Below are positions 1-12,780 of a stretch of 64,000 nt of DNA, in pieces. Source of the DNA: Rhipidocladum racemiflorum (taxonomy: Eukaryota; Streptophyta; Magnoliopsida; Poales; Poaceae). The first letter of the stretch is position 1. Every line of letters starts with the position of its first letter. A program made the position numbers and the translations under genes. The notes under the pieces are model-generated. The model had not been told where the DNA came from. It saw only the letters and a list, made by a program, of their open reading frames with translations, and ran no database searches. The stretch lies in the NCBI GenBank assembly GCA_036346355.1, contig CM070580.1:58792854-58856853 (forward strand). Direction: 5' to 3'.

Positions 1-1756
1 CCATAAACAGATAGAGTATAATTTTATAAATTTTTAGAAACTGGAATCGTCCAAATCGGAGTTAAAATGCAAAAGTTATAATCATTTGAAGTTTAAAGAA
101 AACATTAATTAATTATAAACAGAGAAATATTCATAATCAAAAATTAATTAAAATTCATATTTGAGTAGGTCTCATTTTTATGAAAATTTAGAAATTTGAA
201 CCACCCAAATCGGAGTTCAAACGCAAAAGTTATAAGCGTTTGAAGTTTGAATCTATTTTGAAATCAATAAACCGAATTAAATAAATAATTTCATTTTCGG
301 AAAATGATTTATTGCGTCAGCACGACACGTGGACCAATCAGAGGCCACCACGTCGCCTCGGGTCCATGGACCCGGCGCACGGTTCGGCTCGGTCCACCGT
401 GGACCCGGTCCACGACACGTGTGCCTCTGACAGGTGGGACCCCTCGGTGACGTCAGCGCATGGTTCGGCCGAGAGCTCTGACAGCTGGGCCCCACCATGA
501 CGTCAGCATGATGTCATGGGTGACGTCATGGTGCGGTTCGGCGGTCACTAACGCACGGGTCCCACGCTGACGTCACGTGCTGATGTCAGCGGCGACCGCG
601 GCGGACCGCGCTGACCGCGACGGTCACGCTTCCGGCCACGTGGCTGGCTCTCGGCCGTTGATTTGAAAATCAATGGCCCATATCGGATCTGGCTTAGCGC
701 GTTAGGAAACAGCTCGGTCCATTGGGACCGTTCGATCTTGATCGGACGGTCAAGATCCAATCTAGAGTTTACAACGTGGCTAACCCTAGCCATACGATAT
801 AGATCTAACGGCTGAGATCTATCCAAGCACGGTGCAGTTACGGCTACATGGCGCAATCTAAACCGTTGGATCTAGATCCAATGGTTGAAAACAGATCTAG
901 AAATTACAACGCGAGATTTTACCGTGGTGACGTGGACGAATCTGGGCCCTCGCATCTTGATCGGACGGTTGGTGGACCTCGAGCGACGGCGATGGCGTGC
1001 GGCGGCGCCTGCAGACCAGAGATGAGGACGACGACCACGGCAATGGCGTTGCAGGGCTCCTCCGGCGAAGTGGATGATACTCTCCGACGCGTCTCGTCCT
1101 TGCGGTTCCGGATCTGGACTCAACGGCGGCGGAGGACGACGGACGGCGGCGGAATCGACGGATAACCGCGGCGGAAGCCTATCCCAACTACGGCGAGCTC
1201 TAGCGGGCGAACGGCGGCGGCTAGGGCGACGTGGTCTAGGGCTACGGGTGCGCACGGAAGTCGGCTACACGGTGGCGGCGGCGCCTTAAATAGGGGCCTC
1301 GGCTTCCGTGTATTGCGCGGAGACCGAGGTCCACCCGGTTGCGATGGCGGAATCCGAATCCAATTCGGACTCAGTGACGTGGCTCAACGTGGACCGTTGG
1401 ATCAAGATCCAACGGCACGGGGGTTTGGGCTCAAGTCCGGTCGGGCGACCTGGTTGGCTCGGTCGGAGCTTGGCTCGGCGGCCTTGGCGCGATCGTGTCC
1501 GTTGGATCTCGATCCAATGGTCACGAGCGTTAGGGTTTGGTGATGTGGTTCGACCGAGACAGTTGGCACGGTCGGGTCCGGGTCTGACTCGAGTCTGACT
1601 CGGACTCGGGTCCGGTCGGATGAACAGTAAAACCCGGTTTGACATTTTCCAGCGATTAAATATTCAAATTAATTCCCAGAAATTCATTTAATTCATTAAA
1701 AATAGCAAAACACTCAAAAAAATTCCAGAAAAATTCTAGAAAATATTTAAAACATT
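1..1756. repeat. Unidentified repeat DNA (probably part of an LTR element) abutting copia gag
   Basis: No credible gene is present. The first 300 bases and bases 1640-1756 are AT-rich; bases 310-1620 are strongly GC-rich. That middle block holds several dyads of the form CCGTTGGATC-NN-GATCCAACGG (861-886, 1394-1415, 1498-1520). The copia gag homology begins abruptly at about 1757, so this stretch looks like the end of another element inserted into the copia gag. Its other end lies outside the window and no TSD can be tested. The family is not recognised. Reading frames in the GC-rich part overlap on both strands and look like composition artefacts. Confidence 0.5.
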
Positions 1757-2126
1757 TTGGAAAGCATTAAGAAAAAACCCAATCATGTGTTGGTGGTTCA
1801 GAAAACAACTGCATTCAAAAAGAGGAAGGCTAAGGCTATGGTTAAGGGAAAGGGAAAGGGCAAGGTTCAAGATGAGATCGCGGGCCTCAAGAATAAGCTT
1901 CAGAAGCTTAAAGTTGGTCCTCAGCCTGAAACCCAGTGCTTCTATTGCAAGAAGTCAGGACATTGGAAACGGAACTGCGAGAAGTACCTGGCAGATAAGA
2001 AGAATGGGAGTGTGACTTCCACTTCAGGTATTAATATTATAGAAATTAATCTTGCTACTGCTTCTTCCAGTTCTTGGGTATATGATACTGGATCGGTTGC
2101 TCACATTTGCAATTTGATGCAGGGGT
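1757..2126 (+). pseudogene. Ty1/copia gag-protease fragment, left part
   Basis: This encodes the C-terminal part of a copia Gag and the start of its aspartic protease. A lysine-rich stretch is followed by a CCHC zinc knuckle (CFYCKKSGHWKRNC, CX2CX4HX4C) that binds RNA. It is followed by WVYDTGSVAHIC, the protease active-site region with the DTG triad. The frame is interrupted exactly at LARD A and resumes at 10964. The N-terminal part of Gag is missing because homology starts at the junction with other repeat DNA near 1757. It is a dead fragment of a grass copia polyprotein. Confidence 0.85.
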
Positions 2127-4464
2127 TGTAACACCCCGGCATTTAATATGCCCGAATGCTACCAAACATAAGCTAAACAACATCCAAATATCATATTTAA
2201 CATAAAATTCCAGCAAAGGCGCATAGGCTAAAAACCGAGATTTCGGCAGCACCTCCTTTGTTTTATCATGAATTTAAGGAGCAACAACGATATAGCATTA
2301 TATGGCAATAAGGGAAACATCTAAAACAGCAATAAATAGAGTCTTAACGACAATAAAAGACTAACATTTAGCACTTAAAGTTCCAAGTGTCAAACGAATA
2401 ATAAAACTCTCATTAACCAAGCTAAGCCTTAATTTAATGACCATCACACGCAATTTACTATCAATCTAAAAGAATTGACTTGGGGAAACATTAAGGTGAA
2501 GCAACGTGTGGGCGTGTGTCTATTCCCTTTTCCCGCATGCCGTTCTCATGGTACCTAAAACAATAAGAAAAAAAAACACAAGCGTGAGTTCGAAACTCAG
2601 CAAGCATATTGCAATGGACAACAAGAACAACAATATGGCAATAGCATATCCCTTCATGTAAATCATCTTATTCATAAACACTTAACATTGTCATCATCAA
2701 TATGTATGAGATGTAATGCAATGCTCATGTCTCCTTGGAAACTCATACCGGTATGGTTGAGTACACACCCGTCGGTGTGCACCCTTTTCCCCCCTTCCAT
2801 CCCGAAGATGGAGGGTGCCTACTCATCGCTTCCATTCACCACGTGGATGGAATCACGATGTAGGTCTTACTCAATGGCGTTCCGGACTAGTCATAACTTT
2901 CTCACCGACCTTGCCGGACTAGTTATGACTTTCTCACCGCCCTCGCCCTATCTCATGTCATGCATGCAACTATGCCAATTATTATATTTCACATGTACAT
3001 AAACATATGGCATCTCATCATGACAAATATTAACACATGGCATCGAATCATGATAATCATACTCAATATATCATTGGAAAACAGCAAGCATGGCAAGTGA
3101 TCATAGCAAGTATTCAATCTTTCATCTAATCTCCACAAGCAACCTACAATTCCGCTATTCATTACAACACACTTGCCTCAACCGTGGGCGACGGGATTGT
3201 GGGAAGTAGAGGGCACCCCCGGGGTCACACCACCTGCACAACGGCATCACATACTCTCAATAATGCCCACAAAACAGTACACAAATCCCCATCTCACCCG
3301 ACATTGCCCACTACTCGCAAAACCTAAAACAGAGGTTCTGTCCCGGGACAGCAGCCTTGCAAAGGCCATAACTTGAGTTCTGGGACTCCAAATCGATTAA
3401 ATGAGTACACCATCGCGAAGCTTAGGAAATTTCCTACCTTTTTCTAGTTATACGTAAAGACTGATTCGGAATCTAAAATTGTTTAATCTACAGATTACTA
3501 CGATCTGTTCTAATTGCGTCACAGATTTTAACACTCTTGGTAAAACGGCCATAACTTACAAACGGCTGATCGTATTTTAACGTGCTTTATGTCCACGGAA
3601 AGATAATTAAATTATCTACAACTTCTTATAAGTCCGTACGGACAGATTCGGACTATAAATCAACGAAAACTCGAACCCTAGCCCAACTGCTCAATCTGCC
3701 CGAAAACAGAAACGTGGCAACGTCTAGATCTAACCCAAAGAACTCCAACCCAGCACCACCAATTGATCTAAAAACTTCATAAACACCCTAAGAACAGTAC
3801 CTAGATCAAACCCAAGGATCCCCATGATCATACCTTTACCCAACGAACGAATCTCCAATAGATCTCCTCGCGGATCGCTCCTCGCTCCACGCTCCTCGCT
3901 CCTCGCTCCACGCTCCACGCTCCTCGCTCCACGCTCCTCGCTCCAACGGATGGATCCACAAGGTGCAGAGGTGTGGAGACCACCCTAGGGCAGCAAGGGG
4001 GTGGAGGAGAGGTGGTGGAGAGGTGGGGCAATGGAGGAGAGCAAGGGGGAGGCGCAAGGCTCAAAGGGAAGGGGCGGCTAGGGCTTGGCAAGTAGGGGGA
4101 GGTGAGGGGGGCGCACCAAGGCCTCAAGGGGCGCAAAGGCAGCAGGGTGGACACCCCAAAGGGGCAGGGAAACCCCTTTTACCAGCCCCCACACCCAATT
4201 CTAGTCCGTTACGGAGACCTAATCCATCCCACCAAAACCCCGAAAACGGCCCGGAAAAGCTATTAACCTCCATAACCTATAGTTTTAACCTTAATTCCAC
4301 ATCTCATAATGTTATTAACCTTATCATGCACGTTAAATAAGGTTACGACACTCCGTGGCGACATAACACTTCAACCGGCCCAAAAACGCGAGAAAACCCT
4401 AAGCCGAAAGGTTTTATTCTCTAGTTTCACCTTCTATAACGTCACACCAAACCATAGTGTCACA
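2127..4464 (-). repeat. LARD A 3' LTR
   Basis: This 2,338-bp LTR starts TGTAACACCCCGGC and ends in GTGTCACA on the plus strand. Compared with the right LTR it lacks about 50 bp near 4235, in the GC-rich segment. Its 7-bp CTCGCTC-type repeat block (3880-3945) is longer than in the right LTR. It contains the conserved hairpin chain at about 2747-2945. Confidence 0.9.
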
Positions 4465-4500
4465 TTCTTCCCCCCTTCAACAGGATTCGACCTCGAATCC
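4465..4500 (-). promoter_or_regulatory. LARD A polypurine tract and adjoining palindrome
   Basis: On the minus strand GAAGGGGGGAAGAA (4465-4478) directly precedes the 3' LTR, the place of the polypurine tract that primes plus-strand DNA synthesis. Just upstream lies a perfect dyad with 8-bp arms (GGATTCGA-GG-TCGAATCC, 4483-4500). The same pair occurs in the other three copies, with one mismatch in copy B. Confidence 0.85.
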
Positions 4501-7500
4501 GAAGGACGCCAAAAACAACAACAAAGTCCCCAAGGGACAAAAGGCTTCTCTGCAGCACAAAACATTCGCACAACGACTAGAACCGGAAACAAACGACAAA
4601 CGAGTTCCCAAAACCAACACTTAAAGAAAAAGTGTTGATCTAGCTCAACTAAGGGCAACCGCTCACAGTTCAACTTTCAATTCAAATCCCAAACAGAATC
4701 TGCGTTTCAACCTCGAAGGGCTTCAACAACCCAAAACGCTCGAATCCTCACGACAAACACCTCACCCTTCTATCACAACCTACCTGACTACACACTGCAA
4801 TAAACTCAACATGACAAAGTCAAAGGAAGTCACAATTCCTTTAACGACCTCTCTTCATTCCCGAAAGTTTCCATCGAGGGGAATAACTCATTAAGGCACA
4901 CTAGCCCTTCCGATACACGATCATACTAACATTTTATTCCATCCTTTCCCAGGCAAGACTCAAACCCAAAAACAACTAGTGAAGACAACTGCTCACGGCA
5001 GGCAATTATCACCGATCTACCGTCAACTTCACTTCCACCCATCGCTACTCTTAGTAAAGGTTAAACCCATACATCATCAACCTCCATCACAAACCACCCT
5101 TATACCACTAAGGTTCGACACCTAGCCCAAGCTAGGATCGAAAACCTTACCAAACCACAATTGGTTCCTTTCTTAAGAGGGTCTCGCCTCACACAAAAAC
5201 ACTTAGCTATCAAGCCCAAGTGTACACACAACAACTCAAACCCAAAGTGTTAACAACCATTTTGGAAAGAATTCGGCAACATCCAAGCCAAAACACAAAG
5301 GAAGCATAAATCCCCTACATCACAACCAACATACCAGAAATTGTTCATTGCTTCTTTTCATACTAGAAAGCAAGGGAAATCTCGTTTCATGACATAAATG
5401 CACACTCTTCAGGAGCACTCGGATTAGTCATATCTCCATATATGACTTTCTCACCGACTGGCTCAACGACTCTTTTATCATTTAACATGTAAAAACGATG
5501 TCATGTTTACTTTTCACCATTCCTCATCATGTAACCGCACTACCGAATAGTCATTCACATGATGACTTTTGCCTCAGTATCATATGAATAAATCTCGAAT
5601 AACATCGAGAGTTGCACTAATTCATATAAACTATGACGGCAACATCGTTAATCAACAAAACACCACATCGTGTGAAACCCATCTTCGATTTAACACTAGC
5701 TTTGCAACACCTCGCAAAATCAAACTCAACCCTTTGGAGCAGAACATCGACTCCAAAATCAAACATCTGCAGACACAAGCGCCATAAATTTTTATCAAAA
5801 GAGAGGGAAACTCAATCCAAAAAGAAAACTCTTCACTAACCAAATTCACTTATGAAACATTCATAAAAATCCAGACTTGTAAAACACCCGCACACCAGAC
5901 ACATTTTCCAAATGACTCCAACTCTAGTCAAATAGAGTTACACATCAAGGGCTTAACTCAAAAGTTTCCAACACAACCCTTTATGACCATCTGCTTCCTT
6001 TTAAAATTAATTCCAAAGATAAATCGATAACGCGAAAGGGCGCGATCCACTCAAAAACTTTTGGATGTAAACTCAAACTCACAACACGAACTAAACAAAT
6101 TCGCCAAAACCAAAAGTCGACACCAACCACTACGAGTTTTGGGGAAACTCTGAAACTGAACATAAGGAACACCTCAACCGAAAGCATTCAACCGAGATGG
6201 CAAACAACTAAACCAGTTTCAAAGGTTTTTAGACAACAGCTCAGCATGAAAGGAACCATCTCTAGTACTCCACTACGCTTTCCATTAAAGACTTCAATAA
6301 TCACTATTTACTATCTGAGGAGCCCCAACACAATTCAACCGAAAGTTTCACAACAAATTCTTCCTCTAGTTACCATTCCCAACATTTTTTAATAAGGGTT
6401 TATGATGCTTATCAAAAAGGCACCCAACCAAGACTATAATGACATGATCCCCACGGCTCACCGAATCATAATACATCTTATTCTAAATTTGAAACATAGT
6501 ACTTCCACAAATCTTTCAACAAGATCAACCTATAAATTTCATACCACCTATATATTCACGTCCTCGACAACCGAACCTTATTCAGCTTAAACAACGACTT
6601 CAACATGTAAATATTATCTCTACAAGACAAAGTTCATAACTAGGATTCCTCGGCATACATTCATTCAGGATGAAATTGTACATCATGTTAATTATCCAAA
6701 GCTCACTCCATCGCAACATGTTAAAATTTTCCTCTATTTTAACCATGGTTTTCCAACGAATAATCTAAACAGTTACCACAACTACTTAGTCATCAATAAC
6801 AACAAATGGGCATATTCATCAACCAACAACATTACTTTTAGCTACCCTATACATAGGTGATAACAAAATTACCACCACACAACATACTCCCACTATTTAA
6901 AATAGACTGAATACTAGCATTAACACTACCATTAACAACATCATTAACAATAAGTCTTATGTCTTCTCCATTGATATCAATACTAGCATTGTAGCGACAC
7001 AACTGCATACTTCCAAAGATACTAGTAGTTTGCAACAACATAAATAGCAACTCTAATCAACATCCAAATTAAAGTCACTAGTCAACACGATTAAATTTCT
7101 CTATTAATCCATTAGATTAGAACATCTTTAACAACCAAAGAAAGTTTCTTTTACAATAACAAAGTCTACATCATCTTAATGTTTTAACTATGCATCAAAG
7201 TTTAAACTTTTAACATTAACAAGGATCATAAGCACTTTTAAAGCAAGGCAACAGATTCTAAGCATGTACATTAACACATTTAATCATTCTCGCTAAGAGT
7301 AAACTGCAACACTAGTAGTCTATTTATTCTCAAGCTAGAGATATTAATCACATTGAATTGATTCAACTCAAAATTTAACTTAGCAACACATCAATCCATA
7401 AACCACATTGTTACCTACTACATAACATGCTAAACATCAATTCTTACAAGGGACAAACGATTTCAGTCAAAAGACTACTTTGTTTACAGCATTTTAGTTT

Positions 7501-8580
7501 TAAAACTCATCCTAAGTTCATAAGGAAAATTTGACTCTCAAAATTGCGATGAGACAAACCCAAACTTGGTCATGCAAAGGAATTCTCAAAAACACTTTTC
7601 AATCTCCAAGACTCCCACTGGAGGGAACCAACCGATCAAATAAACCTTTGCAAATAAAACCTTAGCACCAAACCCCAATCTTTCACGAAACAAGAAGGGT
7701 TTTTCAAAGATGATTTCTTAAACCAGTAAAATAACGAAATCAAACACCACGTACTACTACAAAGCCACAGAACTTCAGCCCTGATAGCCAGGTTTGGCAC
7801 AACTCCGCAATAACTCCTTTAACCTCAGAGAAAGACAAACACAGGGATAAATTGAATGCTTGTTCCCCATAATGCAATCAATAGGCATCAAAACTGGAAA
7901 GGCACCCAAAAGAAGCGCAACACTAGTCTCCTCTTCTTCGTCTTCAACCAAGGAAGAAAAAACCACACACCGCATACGGAACGATCCGCGAAAATCCAAC
8001 ACTTTTCATTTGATTCAAATCTACTAAAGCCAAGAAAAGCAAAGAACACCGACCGTCAGAACGGCAAAGAACATACGAAGGAAACCACCATTAACTCTTC
8101 TATTTGACTCCAGTCAACTACCCGATCAACGACAGAAAGGATAAGCACTCTTCTCCTACAGGGGTTAATAGTTCTTCGGTGGTGGTGCTTACCGGCCACA
8201 CCGTCAAACCTCACCCTTACTATGAAATAAGTGAGGTGGCCGAAACCCTTCGGCACCAAAACCCCACTTTTACCACCACAACAGGAATAATTCAATCATT
8301 TATCTCATAGACATAGCAACGTACTATATCAAATATAGCATTTAGCAACAAGGCTTAAGTACAACATTTAAGCGTAAACAACGATACCCATACCCTTCCT
8401 ACTGTGCATCCATGTGTGTCAAATTTTAGATTAGTTATACCACTTTTGCAAGTTTTAATGTTGCTATCCTATGACAAAATTTTAGTAAAAACCTAAGCCA
8501 TGTTTCTAAGTTATTCCACATCACATTTTAGTTGTACCCTATAGCATGACACTAAAAATACACATTCCAAGGACCTACCA
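4501..8580 (-). other. LARD A internal region, non-coding
   Basis: About 4.1 kb with no recognisable retroviral-type protein and no frame above roughly 85 codons. It is nearly colinear with the visible internal part of LARD D (61967-64000), differing mainly by single-base changes and indels. A hairpin at 5426-5447 (arms AGTCATAT and ATATGACT) matches hairpins in the LTRs. Nothing else could be assigned. Confidence 0.75.
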
Positions 8581-8591
8581 GCTCGATACCA
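8581..8591 (-). promoter_or_regulatory. LARD A primer-binding site (tRNA-Met type)
   Basis: The minus strand reads TGGTATCGAGC next to the 5' LTR. This is the initiator tRNA-Met complement TGGTATCAGAGC with one base deleted. LARD B and C carry the undamaged sequence, so the site here is decayed. Confidence 0.8.
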
Positions 8592-8596
8592 ATCAG

Positions 8597-10958
8597 AATA
8601 ACACCCGGCATTTAATATGCCCGAATGCTACCAAACATAAGCTAAACAACATCCAAATATCATATTTAACATAAAATTCCAGCAAAGGCGCATAGGCTAA
8701 AAACCGAGATTTCGGCAGCACCTCCTTTGTTTTATCATGAATTTAAGGAGCAACAACGATATAGCATTATATGGCAATAAGGGAAACATCTAAAACAGCA
8801 ATAAATAGAGTCTTAACGACAATAAAAGACTAACATTTAGCACTTAAAGTTCCAAGTGTCAAACGAACAATAAAACTCTCATTAACCAAGCTAAGCCTTA
8901 ATTTAATGACCATCACACGCAATTTACTATCAATCTAAAAGAATTGACTTGGGGAAACATTAAGGTGAAGTAACGTGTGGGCGTGTGTCTATTCCCTTTT
9001 CCCGCATGCCGTTCTCATGGTACCTAAAACAATAAGAAAAAAAAAACACAAGCGTGAGTTCGAAACTCAGCAAGCATATTGCAATGGACAACAAGAACAA
9101 CAATATGGCAATAGCATATCCCTTCATGTAAATCATCTTATTCATAAACACTTAACATTGTCATCATCAATATGTATGAGATGTAATGCAATGCTCATGT
9201 CTCCTTGGAAACTCATACCGGTATGGTTGAGTACACACCCGTCGGTGTGCACCCTTTTCCCCCCTTCCATCCCAAAGATGGAGGGTGCCTACTCATCGCT
9301 TCCATTCACCACGTGGATGGAATCACGATGTAGGTCTTACTCAATGGCGTTCCGGACTAGTCATAACTTTCTCACCGACCTTGCCGGACTAGTTATGACT
9401 TTCTCACCGCCTCGCCCTATCTCATGTCATGCATGCAACTATGCCAATTATCATATTTCACATGTACATAAACATATGGCATCTCATCATGACAAATATT
9501 AACACATGGCATCGAATCATGATAATCATACTCAATATATCATTGGAAAACAGCAAGCATGGCAAGTGATCATAGCAAGTATTCAATCTTTCATCTAATC
9601 TCCACAAGCAACCTACAATTCCGCTTATTCATTACAACACACTTGCCTCAACCGTGGGCGACGGGATTGTGGGAAGTAGAGGGCACCCCCGGGGTCACAC
9701 CACCTGCACAACGGCATCACATACTCTCAATAATGCCCACAAAACAGTACACAACTCCCCATCTCACCCGACATTGCCCGCTACTCGCAAAACCTAAAAC
9801 AGAGGTTCTGTCCCGGCGGGACAGCAGCCTTGCAAAGGCCATAACTTGAGTTCTGGGACTCCAAATCGATTAAACGAGTACACCATCGCGAAGCTTAGGA
9901 AATTTCCTACCTTTTTCTAGTTATACGGAAAGACTGATTCGGAATCTAAAATTGTTTAATCTACAGATTACTACGATCTGTTCTAATTGCGTCACAGATT
10001 TTAACACGCTCGGTAAAACGGCCATAACTTTCAAACGGCTGATCGGATTTTAACGTGCTTTATGTCCACGGAAAGATAATTAAATTATCTACAACTTCTT
10101 CTAAGTCTGTAGGGACAGATTCGGATTCTAAATCGACGAAAACTCGAACCCTAGCCCGACTGCTCAATCTGCCCGAAAACAGAAACGTGGCAACGTCTAG
10201 ATCTAACCCAAAGAACTCCAACCCAGCACCACCAATTGATCTAAAAACTTCATAAACACCCTAAGAACAGTACCTAGATCAAACCCAAGGATCCCCATGA
10301 TCATACCTTTGCCCAACGAACGAATCTCCAATAGATCTCCTCGCGGATCGCTCCTCACTCCACGCTCCTCGCTCCTCGCTCCTCGCTCCAACGGATGGAT
10401 CCACAAGGTGCAGAGGTGTGGAGACCACCCTAGGGCAGCAAAGGGGTGGAGGAGAGGTGGTGGAGAGGTGGGGCAATGGAGGAGAGCAAGGGGGAGGCGC
10501 AAGGCTCAAAGGGAAGGGGCGGCTAGGGCTTGGCAAGTGGGGGGAGGTGAGGGGGGCGCACCAAGGCCTCAAGGGGCGCAAAGGCAGCAGGGTGGACGCC
10601 CCAAAGGGGCAGGGAAACCCCTTTTACCAGCCCCCACACCCAATTCTAGTCTGTTACGGAGACCTAATCCATCCCACCAAAGCCCACCAAGGCCCAAAAC
10701 TCCCCCGGGAAGGCCCAAAACCCTGAAAACGGCCCGGAAACGGCCCGAAAAAGCTATTAACCTCCATAACCTATAGTTTTAACATTAATTCCACATCTCA
10801 TAATGTTATTAACCTTATCATGCACGTTAAATAAGGTTACGACACTCCGTGGCGACAAAACACTTCAACCGGCCCAAAAACGCGAGAAAACCCTAAGCCG
10901 AAAGGTTTTATTCTGTAGTTTCACCTTCTATAACGTCACACCAAACCATAGTGTCACA
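8597..10958 (-). repeat. LARD A 5' LTR
   Basis: 2,362 bp and highly similar to the left LTR along its whole length. It differs by scattered substitutions, a one-base loss in the terminal CCCC run, and a short tandem-repeat block. The outer end GTGTCACA is intact at 10958. Confidence 0.9.
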
Positions 10959-10963
10959 GGGGT

Positions 10964-11285
10964 TGATAAAGAGTAGAGTCTTAGCAAAAAGAGAAATGGA
11001 TATTCGCGTGGGGAATAAAACAAGAGTTGCTGGTCTTGCCGTTGGCACCTACCCATTGCATTTGCCTTCAGGATTAGTTTTAGAACTTAATAATTGTTAT
11101 TTTGTTCGGCTTTGAGTAGAAATATTATTTCATCTTCTTGTTTGGAACATGAAGGTTATGAATTCAGAATAAAGAACTTTGTTTGTTCAATATTTTTGAA
11201 TGATATGTATTATGGTCGTTGCCCCATGGTGGATGGGTTGTACGTCCTTGAACTCAAAGAAAAACCTGTCTATAACATTAATAAA
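10964..11285 (+). pseudogene. Ty1/copia protease-integrase fragment, right part
   Basis: This continues the copia frame broken at 2126. It includes the stretch RVGNKTRVAGLAVGTYPL and the LPSGLVLELNNCYFV region typical of grass copia Pol upstream of integrase. A one-base deletion near 11105 shifts the frame before the ALSRNIISSSC segment. Homology fades at about 11285, where LTR-like sequence of another family begins with no visible target duplication. The junction looks like a deletion or illegitimate join. Confidence 0.8.
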
Positions 11286-12487
11286 ATCACATGCAATAAC
11301 ATAATGGATGACATCTAAAGCAACGATAACAGGAGGTATAGCTACAATTTAAGTCCAGAATAATGAATTCAAACGTTTCATGAACCAAAACAAAGTGAAC
11401 GATAAATCCAAGCACAAGTTGTAGCATGAACCAAATTTACCACATTAAAATAAACATCACAACTACGAATGAGAGTGTGTAGTTGTCTAAATGATTGAAT
11501 CTAAGAGTAGACATGGCGCTAACTCCCTTTCCCGCAAGCCGAGTTCATAGTACTTAAACAACATAAAACAACAAGCATGAGTTCATCACTCAGCAAAGTG
11601 TAATTTAAGGTTGAACAACTGAATCGGCCTCTAAAATCCTCTAATCTACAGTTGAACACAATCTGCCCCAATCACGTCACAGATTTGACAACGTTTGGTA
11701 AAACAACCATAACTTTTAAACGGTTGAACGTAATTTAATGTTCTTTGTGTCCAATTCAAGATAATTGAATTACCTACAACTTTCGTAACAGCCAACCGAT
11801 CAGAAGACGCCTCTAAAATCCTCAAAACACGTCCCAACACCGACTGTTAAACATGGCCGAGAGCTACTCGCGAGACAGATCTAGAATCCAATTCAACCCC
11901 TCTAATCACAGCACCTAAACAAGAGTTCTAGGCATGGATTCTCCCATCTAGTAGCACCTAGACCACCCCAAAAGAGCCATGATTCGTTACCTCTTCTTGA
12001 AGAACCGAACGACGATGAAAACCTCCCTTCCTTTTGGCCGCTCCTTCCTCGGGAACCGCTGCGAATCGCCGGAGAACTCCGAACCGACGATCCACCGAGC
12101 GAGAGAACGACGAACACCGGGGAGGGAGAGGTGAGGGGCTGCTAGGGGAGGGGAGGGTGGCGGCTAGGGAGGGGAAATCCTAATGGGGGCGCACAAGGGA
12201 GGGGAGGCGCCCAAGGTGGGTGCGGCTAGAGGTGTGAGAGGGGGAAGGGAAGTGGGCGGCTAGGGTTAGGGGGGGTGCAAGGGGTAGGTCATTGCTACCC
12301 CAACTCCCCCACATGGGCCAAGGGTTCCCCACCCACGGCCCAACTTTATCCCCTAAGGCCCAAACTATTTCCCCCAAGGCCAAAACTCCCCCCGAACAGG
12401 CCCAAACACCCGGAAATGGCCCAAAACACGATGTAAAATCGTACCGTAAATGCCGAAATCTATAATGTCACACTCCATAATGTTACA
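11285..12487 (-). repeat. Truncated LTR of a LARD-related family
   Basis: This is colinear but strongly diverged from the LARD LTRs. Shared blocks include the TTCCCGCAAGCCGAGTTCAT region near 11530, the TCACAGATTT and GGTAAAAC region near 11685-11710, and the G-rich block at 12060-12280. It ends in TGTTACA at 12487, as a minus-strand LTR starting TGTAACA would. The far end (about 200 bp) and an internal segment of about 800 bp are missing relative to the LARDs. It interrupts a gypsy gag-protease frame at 12487/12488. Confidence 0.65.
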
Positions 12488-12780
12488 ACATGATCGCTCC
12501 ATGACCACATACTTGGTTTGAAACAAATTATGTCGCTGGCTCTGTTCGGCCTTTCCCATTTGGGCACTCAACACACGCCACACAACAAGGCTCTCATAAT
12601 GTTCTACATCTTCGACACCAATGTGTTCTTCTTCCTTCTCATCTCCACTTCTTGCATGGTTAGCGGCAATCATAGCATATGTCTCATCATCCAAATCATT
12701 AGCAGAAGAATACTCACCATTATCCTGGTCAATTAGCACACGTTTGCTTGGGCAATCTTTCCTCACATGTCCAAATCCCT
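12488..12780 (-). pseudogene. Ty3/gypsy gag-protease fragment
   Basis: On the minus strand the translation reads KGFGHVRKDCPSKR, the second half of a gypsy Gag zinc knuckle. It is followed by an acidic linker with NGEYSSANDLDDETYAMI and then the start of the protease domain (RVLSAQMGKAEQ, NLFQTKYVVMERSC). The frame is cut at ERSC by the LTR ending at 12487. It is cut at the knuckle near 12780 by the second copia LTR, which removed the first cysteines. It is a dead fragment of a grass gypsy polyprotein. Confidence 0.75.

Larger units (their letters stand above)
2127..10958 (-). mobile_element. LARD A: complete non-autonomous LTR retrotransposon
   Basis: The 8.83-kb element is bounded by the 5-bp target duplication GGGGT (2122-2126 and 10959-10963) inside copia protease-integrase sequence. 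It has two LTRs (2127-4464 and 8597-10958) of about 2.35 kb with TG/CA ends. The primer-binding site and polypurine tract show transcription on the minus strand, so the right LTR is the 5' LTR. The internal region (4465-8596) has no gag, protease, reverse transcriptase or integrase homology and only short frames. This fits a large retrotransposon derivative (LARD) that would need proteins from an autonomous partner. The inner edge of the 5' LTR is damaged (TG to AA on the plus strand at 8597). Confidence 0.92.

Noticed and set aside
848..1655. Overlapping frames of 96-127 codons on both strands in the GC-rich left repeat
   Set aside because: High GC content removes stop codons in all phases; no start context, domain or homology was recognised.
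2688..3002. A reading frame of about 104 codons, antisense to the LARD LTR and conserved in other copies (9150, 60137, 47664, 54181)
   Set aside because: It runs against the element's transcription direction, overlaps the hairpin chain, and is conserved because the nucleotides are. Its ends vary among copies and no protein family fits.
3963..4340. Arg/Gly-rich frames in the GC-rich part of LARD LTRs (also 10297, 17507, 24085, 46309, 52917, 61380)
   Set aside because: They exist in several overlapping frames on both strands, lack any domain, and shift with small indels between LTR copies.
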